Source: Nitrosomonas sp. (GTDB taxonomy: Bacteria; Pseudomonadota; Gammaproteobacteria; Burkholderiales; Nitrosomonadaceae). From it: a DNA stretch of 54,702 nucleotides. The notes beneath the pieces are model-generated. The model made no database searches and was not told the DNA's origin. It saw only the letters and a program-made list of their open reading frames with translations. Shown here in pieces: positions 20,177-27,624 of this stretch (the first letter of the stretch is position 1; each line of letters opens with the position of its first letter). The stretch lies in NCBI RefSeq assembly GCF_024282095.1, contig NZ_JAMWZS010000016.1, positions 1-54,702 on the forward strand, in the 5' to 3' direction. The position numbers and the translations under genes were made by a program.

Positions 20177-22480
20177 ATGACATACGTGTTCTTGTCATAC
20201 GCACGAGCCGACGGTCGCTGCTGGGCTGAGCGCATCGATGCTGATCTTCAGCAAGCAGGTATCGGCACGTTCCGCGACACACGGAACATCGATCCAGATC
20301 AGGATTTCACTGGTAAAATCGAAGAAGGAATCCGTGCCGCTTCTCACGTTATCGTTTGTCTTACGAAGGACGTAGAGCGTGGGGAAAGTTTTGTACGTCG
20401 CGAAATCCAATATGCATTGAATCAGGATCAACGGCGGCGCGAGCAGAATCCACCAGGGAAATTGTGGCTTGTGCCGGTGGTGTTTCCAGGTGGTGATTTG
20501 CCCGTACACATCTGCACCCGGAATGTACTGTCTCTTTCGATTGAAAGTGAGTACGATCAGTTGCTGAGCACCATTCTTGATCGGCTTAAGAATCCCGCCA
20601 CGGATGATGAGCTGCCAGTCTATGGAGACACGCCAGAGATCGTGCGCTACCTACAAAACCTTCACGAATGGTGCAGTCAGCGTCTGGCGGAGACTGTTAT
20701 GCATCTATTGAACCTTGAAACGAAGGATGTCCACGATGCGACTATGCCTGCGCCTGCCAACACCAATACGTTCCGGATTGGCTTCTCGGTGTCTCCCGCT
20801 GTCGACAATCGGAATTCCGCAACACAAGCCACAAGCAAACCAGAGAAAGTCTTTGCATCATTTAAGGATGCTTTTCGCGCGCATCACAAACGGATTCTGT
20901 TGCTCGGTGCTCCCGGGGCTGGCAAAACGACTGCGCTTCTTGCATTCACTCGCGACGCAGCAGTTTCACGCTTGCATAATCCATCCGAACACTTACCGGT
21001 GCTGGCAAGCATCGCCAGCTGGGACTTGCACTTACCAATCCTAGACTGGGTAGAGCGCGTCTCGCCGTGGCCAAAGCTCCGAAACGAACAACCGCTTCTT
21101 CTGCTTGATGGCCTGGATGAGCTAGGCAGTCCACGTACTATTTATCCCGACGACACAAAAATATATGATCCACGGGCTCTCTTCCTCGACGCACTCGCCC
21201 GTGACTTACCTACCGGACCGGTAGTGATCACCAGCCGTGAGACAGACTACAGAGAAATCAGCCACATTGCTCCACTAGACGCCACCCTCACACTTCAGCC
21301 GCTCTCTGATGCTCAGATACAGGACTACTTGACGGCACGAAACCAGACCTTCTTATGGGATCGAGTCAGCCGTGATCCGGAGTTCGCGCTACTTGTTCGC
21401 ACGCCACTCTTGCTTGGCATGCTCTCACTTGCAATCGGGCAGGATTTGGCGCTAGGGCAATCGGACGCACCATTCGACGAAGCCTTCGTATTTGATCGTT
21501 ACATCTCCCGTCGCTTCGTGCACGAGGCATCAAAGGCTGGCACTTTACCATTCAAAGAACAGGATGCTCGTACATTCCTCGCGTCGATCGCCGCAACAAT
21601 GTGGCTCGAAGAACCCGGCGGCTTTGTAAGCTCATTCCGTTGGATGCGACCCACGCAGCGCACTTCGCTTGCCGCGGGCGAGGCACGTTACCAAATCTCA
21701 ATGGCACATGCCTGGATATTAAACACGCAGCACACTTCACTTGCCGCGGACGAGATGCATGGATTGTCGGGGGTCGAGGTAGAGCGTTTCCTAGAATTTG
21801 GCGCCTTAATGCACCTACTAAGAAAAGATAAGGATGGAGAAATTGCATTCCGGCATCTAAAGCTCCGAGACTTCTGTGCTCTGCCAGCTCTGTTCGAATT
21901 CGCACATCGGCCAAAGGACAGTGAGATGAATTCAAGACAGAACGAACTGGGATTTGGCTTTGTTGCGATGTCTTCAGAGCAATCTAAGTGGATCGCCAGA
22001 ACAGCGACGGAAGCGCTTCGTCTGATCAGTCGCGGCGGGATTGACCTCGTTACGGCCGCTCGGCGACTCAAAGATGCTTCGCAGTTAGCTATGATCTCGG
22101 AGCGACGACTCCGCTTCTCATCGTCACCTGAGCTTTTCATCCCCGATAATACTCGGACGTGGACGCGCGATACGATCGACGTGCCAGACACTGGATTCTT
22201 GGTGGACATCTCCATCAACCTGAAATTGGATCACACTTATGTGGGGGATCTTGTCATTCGCTTGCACGCCCCAGGTAGCCCACCGATAGTTCTCGAAAAC
22301 CGACAAGGCAGCTCGGGGAAAAGCGCGCGGACTCCGTTTACATCAGTACTAGATCCCGGACTAGCAGCACTTCGTGGCATGAATTGCCAAGGAAAATGGA
22401 TACTAGAAGTCATTGATAAAGCCGAAGCAGACAACGGTGTACTGCATAGTTGGGCCCTCGACTTTCACCTGCATGCATAG
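20177..22480 (+). CDS. TIR-NACHT-P-domain protein (STAND NTPase, likely defence effector)
   Basis: I start it at ATG 20177 so that the TIR domain begins immediately (VFLSYARADG); a TTG at 20159 adds only six residues. Order: TIR domain (about 1-115; the probable catalytic glutamate of NADase TIRs is E76 in FVRREI), a linker, a NACHT-type P-loop NTPase with Walker A at residues 244-252 (GAPGAGKTT) and Walker B LLLLDGLDEL at 307-316, a helical region, and a C-terminal P/Homo-B-like beta domain (about 655-767) with DISINLKLDHTYVGDLVIRL. TIR plus NACHT is a known bacterial immune layout: the NTPase oligomerises on sensing and the TIR cleaves NAD+. The P domain, usually attached to secreted subtilisins, would sit where the ligand-sensing repeats normally are. 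It stands alone, convergent with the ceramidase gene. Confidence 0.85.
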   Translation: MTYVFLSYARADGRCWAERIDADLQQAGIGTFRDTRNIDPDQDFTGKIEEGIRAASHVIVCLTKDVERGESFVRREIQYALNQDQRRREQNPPGKLWLVPVVFPGGDLPVHICTRNVLSLSIESEYDQLLSTILDRLKNPATDDELPVYGDTPEIVRYLQNLHEWCSQRLAETVMHLLNLETKDVHDATMPAPANTNTFRIGFSVSPAVDNRNSATQATSKPEKVFASFKDAFRAHHKRILLLGAPGAGKTTALLAFTRDAAVSRLHNPSEHLPVLASIASWDLHLPILDWVERVSPWPKLRNEQPLLLLDGLDELGSPRTIYPDDTKIYDPRALFLDALARDLPTGPVVITSRETDYREISHIAPLDATLTLQPLSDAQIQDYLTARNQTFLWDRVSRDPEFALLVRTPLLLGMLSLAIGQDLALGQSDAPFDEAFVFDRYISRRFVHEASKAGTLPFKEQDARTFLASIAATMWLEEPGGFVSSFRWMRPTQRTSLAAGEARYQISMAHAWILNTQHTSLAADEMHGLSGVEVERFLEFGALMHLLRKDKDGEIAFRHLKLRDFCALPALFEFAHRPKDSEMNSRQNELGFGFVAMSSEQSKWIARTATEALRLISRGGIDLVTAARRLKDASQLAMISERRLRFSSSPELFIPDNTRTWTRDTIDVPDTGFLVDISINLKLDHTYVGDLVIRLHAPGSPPIVLENRQGSSGKSARTPFTSVLDPGLAALRGMNCQGKWILEVIDKAEADNGVLHSWALDFHLHA

Positions 22481-22544
22481 TCATCAATCCATTCTTTAGC
22501 GCGCAAAGCGCAGCATACCCACGCCTATCCTTTTAGAATTATCC

Positions 22545-25500
22545 CTATGGTTTCTTATACACCGCTGGCACATCAAACGGTGCTTCAACCAGAATTCTGG
22601 TTCCTGTCTTGATAGCATGCGCCAACTTACCAATTTCCTGCAAATAAGCATCCAGCGTGTAGGGGCCATATAGCGTTGATGCTCCCTCATATTCCTGGAT
22701 AGCATACTCTTCTGCGGTGGTAACATATCCTGAATAGGCATTGCTGTAATTTGAAATTACGATGCGAGCATTTTCTTGTCCTAGTATCTCGCGCAGTTTT
22801 GCCTTGAGACGGCGCCCAGCAGTGGTTGTAAACTCAGCGGGAACACCGACAATCGAAACCTGACCGATCTGCATCATCTGAATAGGAACAATGTGTGGTA
22901 CTAAGGGACAAACCCAATCCGTTGATGCTTGACTCCGGTCTGCTGGGGTGCATCTCAGCTTCCACAGACCTACAGGAAACATGATCGGCTTCATACCATG
23001 TCCAATTATGTAGGAAGGTGTGTAATTAGTATTTGGAGCAAGTTGGTCAGGAATAATCCAGGACCATTGACCCTCCGGACTGGATTGGGGATCATGTATT
23101 TTACTTGAAAAAAAGAGCTGTCCAAGTGTACTGAAGAAATAGGAGCTGGACGAAGAAACAGGCCAAGCTGCAATTATCTGAAGAGCAGTTTTAAGAATAG
23201 GTACAAGTGAAGGTAGAGCTGCTTTTATGCCAACAGGCCCCAACGCCAGGGAACCTAAAAATCCCGTCATAAGCCCCGCAAGCACGGGACCACCAGTGAG
23301 CCAAAATTCGGCCGCTCCTTTGTTAAATTCTGTCTGATCCATACCTTCGCGAATTTTTGCAATGATCTTTTGCCCTTTTAAATCTGGAATATAGACTGCC
23401 GGCTGACTATCCTCTGAGCTTCCGGCGCCAAAGGATACGCCAATTGCTGCCGGCCAAGTTCTTGCACCGGGTATATTTTCAATCGATACCTGCGACATAT
23501 CTACATGGGTATAGCTGACATCAATCGGCCCCGTAATTTCTTCAGCAACTGTAGAGTCAAATAATTCGATGGCTTTGTCACACTGAAGTTGACCCATTTT
23601 TTCCATCCGGGCAACATCGTTATTCCACGCAACTTCATTGTTTTCTTTACTGCCCATGGGAATTCCGGTGCCAACATTACCGGAAATATCACCGGCACAA
23701 CTATTTCCAAATGCAGCAATGACAATTTCCGGCTTTCCTCTCTCTGAGAGAATTTTTTCAAACTGTGATTCAGCCCAACCCTTATTATCACCGGATACTT
23801 GCGTATTCATGTAGCCGAGATTTGTCGGATGAATCGCATACCAATTCAGCACACCGATATTGGCTGTTCCTCCTTTGTTATCCAGATCACGTACAAATTT
23901 GAGAAGGAGCATTTCGTTGTCGACTGACAAACTTAAGTCGCTGCCGACATCTCTGTTGTTCCGAAATGCATTGAGCGAGCGATTCATGCCGCAGTTAAGA
24001 AGTTCTCCGGAATTAACAAAAATTCGACCCGGAGCAAGTCGGTTATGCGCATCTATGATTGCAGAAACAATGCCGTCGACGATAATGTCGAAAACTTCCT
24101 GGTCGAAACCGCCAATTGATAAGTTATAAAGATAGTATTCGGAATATCCGCCAGGACCTGCGTGTGTGTGAGTTCCTGAGATCATAACCCGCTCAGCAGG
24201 ATAACGACCTGGACCAAAACGGCCTTTCAGCTTCTCGACCACAGCATTTTTAACCGCCTGAGTACAAGTCCAGATATCAGCAACGACCATTGCGAGACAC
24301 GATCTATTTTCTGCAGTGCTGTTTTCTTCAATTACAAAAGCACGCGCAAATAAACGATGCAAAACACCGTTGGTTTTCTGTGCTTCATCAGCAAAGCCAG
24401 CCATGGGAAGGCCTTTGCGTTCATCAGTGATATCGGCCTTTGCAACGCCAATGCGATATTCACCGTAGCCACTTTCAAGCGTGACAATACTTTGGAGCGG
24501 TCCCTCGGTACAACCATTTGCGTTGGTCGCGTACAACACATATTCACCAACCCATCGTTTGCGGCAGGGTATTGGGATCTGCATACTTCCAGATTGGCTT
24601 AATGGTCCGTTGATGACGGGCAGCTCATGCGGATTTTCGGAGCCAGGAACGGCTCGCGGAATAATCTCAACATGATCGGCATTGGATACGGACCAACTCA
24701 GGGTCACGTAGCCTCGCGGGTGAATTGGTCCATTTTCCTGTATACCAAAACCGTTAATGATGGGCGGCCCTGCATTCAGGTGATTGGCCTTATCCGCTTG
24801 ACAGCTGACAGAAGGCCAGGGCGAATGTTTGTTAGCTTCGATAGTAATTGCAACATCCACAATTTTCTGGCCTTGCAATACTCCCACTACGCCGAACTGA
24901 TCGCCTAGAATACTTTGCAGCATGCCCGCCGAACTTAACATTTCACCGCCGTTGCAACCTCCACCTCTACCTTCATTGGCAGGCGCGATAAAAAAACCCA
25001 GGCAGCCGGTTGAAACATTGCTGGGAAGCGTAAAAGTAAGAGAACCACTATCACGCCATGTTTCCGGATCAAAAAATGTGGGGACGATCTGGCGGATACT
25101 GATTCGTGCATGATCTCCCCCCGCTGCCGGGATACTGATATAGATATCGCTGAAACTACCTTGTGCAGGGGGTGCGCTACCGAAATCTTTGAAACTTACC
25201 GTTATCGTCTGCCCACCGCAAGCAGGATTGGGTGAAATTTCTGTCACAGTCCCGAATTGTCTGATGCTATTGACCCAGTCTCGTTCATCCTTTGCCATGA
25301 TGCCGCATTTGGCAAACGTCTGGAGCAGTTCGGTTACTGTTCCTTCGAGCACAAGCTTGCTGATATCCGGCAGTTTAGAATCTTGCATTGGGATTGGCGG
25401 CAATTCAAATTTTGGATCAAGAAACGGTTCTCGGATAGCCGCAGATGCCTTGTCGTTACCAAAAGCAGCTTGCAGCAGCGCATCAGCCTTGAATTCCGCC

Positions 25501-25862
25501 CCCATTCCGCCCCCCGCAATTAGAGCCTGTGCTCCGACTGTAAGCACTTGTAAACTCGACGACATAGCCACTGCCGCTTCTTTCTCCGGCATTATTTTAA
25601 AATCGAGAAGAGGAGCATCCCGATGTTCGACAAGTTCTGCAGGAATTAGGTTAACCCATTCGACAATCTGTTGTGGTGCATTCACGTTCAGAGTTTTGTC
25701 TGGAGAAATCACGTGAATTTCCGGGATAATTGGCATTTGCGAAAACTCGGCGACGTTGATAGCCAACGCCTTACCTTCGGGTGCTTCAACAAATACCTTA
25801 TGTTCCTTCATAAATTCAGAGATATTAGGTTCAAGTTCAAATGGGGGATTATTTTTTGGCAT
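22545..25862 (-). CDS. neutral ceramidase-like protein with long N-terminal extension
   Basis: Residues about 460-1100 match neutral/alkaline non-lysosomal ceramidase. I see YRIGVAKADIT at the domain start, the zinc motif SGTHTHAGPGGY (H565, H567), a second histidine H678 in YAIHPTNLG, the likely nucleophile S727 in AGDISGN, VPAEFT, and the C-terminal SNAYSGYVTT and YEGASTLYGP stretches. These enzymes cleave ceramide to sphingosine and fatty acid. The first 460 residues are unlike the family; they hold a bacterial Ig-like or fibronectin-like stretch (about 380-455). There is no signal peptide, which is odd for a family that is normally exported. A hydrophobic stretch near residues 815-860 interrupts the domain. 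It follows a TPR-S/deoxyribosyltransferase-like gene by 135 bases, so it is probably the second gene of that operon. Confidence 0.85.
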   Translation of the reverse strand: MPKNNPPFELEPNISEFMKEHKVFVEAPEGKALAINVAEFSQMPIIPEIHVISPDKTLNVNAPQQIVEWVNLIPAELVEHRDAPLLDFKIMPEKEAAVAMSSSLQVLTVGAQALIAGGGMGAEFKADALLQAAFGNDKASAAIREPFLDPKFELPPIPMQDSKLPDISKLVLEGTVTELLQTFAKCGIMAKDERDWVNSIRQFGTVTEISPNPACGGQTITVSFKDFGSAPPAQGSFSDIYISIPAAGGDHARISIRQIVPTFFDPETWRDSGSLTFTLPSNVSTGCLGFFIAPANEGRGGGCNGGEMLSSAGMLQSILGDQFGVVGVLQGQKIVDVAITIEANKHSPWPSVSCQADKANHLNAGPPIINGFGIQENGPIHPRGYVTLSWSVSNADHVEIIPRAVPGSENPHELPVINGPLSQSGSMQIPIPCRKRWVGEYVLYATNANGCTEGPLQSIVTLESGYGEYRIGVAKADITDERKGLPMAGFADEAQKTNGVLHRLFARAFVIEENSTAENRSCLAMVVADIWTCTQAVKNAVVEKLKGRFGPGRYPAERVMISGTHTHAGPGGYSEYYLYNLSIGGFDQEVFDIIVDGIVSAIIDAHNRLAPGRIFVNSGELLNCGMNRSLNAFRNNRDVGSDLSLSVDNEMLLLKFVRDLDNKGGTANIGVLNWYAIHPTNLGYMNTQVSGDNKGWAESQFEKILSERGKPEIVIAAFGNSCAGDISGNVGTGIPMGSKENNEVAWNNDVARMEKMGQLQCDKAIELFDSTVAEEITGPIDVSYTHVDMSQVSIENIPGARTWPAAIGVSFGAGSSEDSQPAVYIPDLKGQKIIAKIREGMDQTEFNKGAAEFWLTGGPVLAGLMTGFLGSLALGPVGIKAALPSLVPILKTALQIIAAWPVSSSSSYFFSTLGQLFFSSKIHDPQSSPEGQWSWIIPDQLAPNTNYTPSYIIGHGMKPIMFPVGLWKLRCTPADRSQASTDWVCPLVPHIVPIQMMQIGQVSIVGVPAEFTTTAGRRLKAKLREILGQENARIVISNYSNAYSGYVTTAEEYAIQEYEGASTLYGPYTLDAYLQEIGKLAHAIKTGTRILVEAPFDVPAVYKKP

Positions 25863-25997
25863 TTGTTTAGACTCCGCAGATTATTAGGGGCGTAGACTCA
25901 TATTCACTGATTCGATCGCATTAGTCGTACAAATGATGCGACGTATCTCAGGTGAATAAGCATCGTTCCAGGCTATTTCCATCACAGTGCATATTTC

Positions 25998-27359
25998 TCA
26001 TTCTTTAATAATATACTTCAAAGGAGAATCGGCGAGCATCGGCCTGAGCTTATGGAGTTGCTCCTGCGTTGAGTCTTTCATCCATTGTTCAACATCCATC
26101 TTCAATGCCACTTCAAGCAGTTGCTCACCCCGCTCCTCATCGGCTTTATCGCACATACCAATACACGCTTCCGCTTCTGTTGCTTGCACCCAGTACTTAG
26201 TGTTAAGAGGCAAACTCTCTGACTTCAGCACCGCCTGACAAATGTCTCTGACCTCACGCCGAATCCGTTGAGCCTGTATAAAATCGGCGATAGCTTCGGC
26301 CGGAGTAGTAGCGTTCGCGCACCTGACGTTGAGCAGATAGGCAAGATTAATGCCGTTGTAGTAGTCGTTACGCAGATAAAAACCCCTCTCATAACCACGC
26401 ACTGATTCATCTAAGTACTTTCTATCTTCAGTTAATTCCCAGAGTCGCTTATGCACCGCACCCCAGAGTCCGAGCGTCTCAGTATCATTGGAAGTTTCTG
26501 GATCGAGCACAGTAAGCAACTCGCGCGCTTCCTGCAACGCCCCTTCCTCCGTCGGATATTTGCTCTTGTAGGTCAGGAGAGCGAGACGTTGAATGATATA
26601 AGGATCTTCTGGCTTTTCGATAGTTGGTTCACCTGGCGTGACAAGAGAGTTCATTTTTCTCATGTTGCGTACAGTAGCCAGAAGCGTTTTCGCTTCCAAA
26701 AATTTTTTGTTTTTCTGTGCTTCATCCACCTGCTGCATCAGCACGCTGTGAACTGCTTCGGGCATCGCATCACCACTCTCCCCACCATCGGATTCTTTAA
26801 TGGGTTTCGCCGCGTTCTCTATCGCGGCATCCAGCGCTTTACCCAGAGCTGGCGGGTCGAGACTGCTCAAAAAAGTATAGACAGGACTATCTTTATCACG
26901 GGGATCCTTCTCCATGATTTGGACAATGGCCTTGGTAAGGATTTCACTAAATCTCTTCGCTTCACTAGCACCGATGTCTTCTCCCAGGTGGTGATATTGC
27001 CGTACGAGAATATGATTTACGTCAAAAGGAATCTTGATTCCATCCTCGGCGATAACGATCGTCGTATAAGGACGCAGCGCGTGACGCACACCCAGTTCAT
27101 AGAATGCGTTTTTATTTGACGTTGAAAGATCTGCAACAACAACATCCGCACTCAGGAGCTGCTCGTACATCGGCACATCGATCATGCCGGAATGGACAAT
27201 CTCATCCGCACGGATACATTTCAGCCCAGCGGCTTCGACAGCGGGTTTGATCATATTCTGATAAGACCTATCTAGATCAAGAGTACGGCCTGTTTCAAAA
27301 TCTGTTTTCTTACCGAACCCCATCACGACAAAACAGGTTCCTTGGATATTTTTAGGCAT
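25998..27359 (-). CDS. deoxyribosyltransferase-like plus TPR-S (TRAFs-binding-like) protein, copy 1
   Basis: The N terminus (about 1-150) has the strand FVVMGFG and the motif DLSTSNKNAFYELG, with E88 in the place of the catalytic glutamate of nucleoside 2-deoxyribosyltransferases. The C-terminal part (about 250-440) is an alpha-helical TPR-like module with LALLTYK, ETLGLWGAVHKRLWE and YYNGINLAYLL, the pattern I know from MAP3K-TRAFs-binding/TPR-S domains of bacterial conflict systems. Such proteins are thought to sense or process nucleotide signals and to control partner effectors. It is divergent from the patatin gene and upstream of the ceramidase gene. Function by homology only. Confidence 0.8.
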   Translation of the reverse strand: MPKNIQGTCFVVMGFGKKTDFETGRTLDLDRSYQNMIKPAVEAAGLKCIRADEIVHSGMIDVPMYEQLLSADVVVADLSTSNKNAFYELGVRHALRPYTTIVIAEDGIKIPFDVNHILVRQYHHLGEDIGASEAKRFSEILTKAIVQIMEKDPRDKDSPVYTFLSSLDPPALGKALDAAIENAAKPIKESDGGESGDAMPEAVHSVLMQQVDEAQKNKKFLEAKTLLATVRNMRKMNSLVTPGEPTIEKPEDPYIIQRLALLTYKSKYPTEEGALQEARELLTVLDPETSNDTETLGLWGAVHKRLWELTEDRKYLDESVRGYERGFYLRNDYYNGINLAYLLNVRCANATTPAEAIADFIQAQRIRREVRDICQAVLKSESLPLNTKYWVQATEAEACIGMCDKADEERGEQLLEVALKMDVEQWMKDSTQEQLHKLRPMLADSPLKYIIKE

Positions 27360-27494
27360 TTCCGTATCTCCTTGTTGTATTAGTCTTTATCAATAATCAC
27401 ATCATTAATCCATCTTACAGTTATTTTACAGATAGGACTGTGTGGTTTTTCACATTCTGATTGGTCTATGATATGAGAAGATAAAATATTGGAG

Positions 27495-27535
27495 CTGTAG
27501 CTGATTAGCTTAAAAGCTATGCCAGTTTGCTACAG
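27495..27535. promoter_or_regulatory. nested inverted repeat in the divergent control region
   Basis: Outer arms ctgtagc (27495-27501) and gctacag (27529-27535) enclose a small hairpin tagct/agcta (27506-27519). It lies between the divergent TPR-S and patatin genes, just upstream of the best promoter match. It could be an operator or a regulatory RNA structure; the evidence is symmetry alone. Confidence 0.3.
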
Positions 27536-27548
27536 TCCCTTAAAATTT

Positions 27549-27577
27549 TTAACAGATCATATTTTCGTGGGTATACT
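27549..27577 (+). promoter_or_regulatory. predicted sigma-70 promoter of the patatin gene
   Basis: TTAACA (27549-27554) and TATACT (27572-27577) match the -35 and -10 consensus at five of six bases each, with an ideal 17-base spacer. The start of transcription would be near 27584, about 40 bases before ATG 27625. Confidence 0.55.
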
Positions 27578-27624
27578 GAATAACTGATGTATGCCTCTAA
27601 AACCTAATCGATAAGGAGATTTCT

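Noticed and set aside
22501-22511. gcgcaaagcgc palindrome between convergent genes as terminator
   Set aside because: The stem is only four base pairs and no T run follows on either strand.
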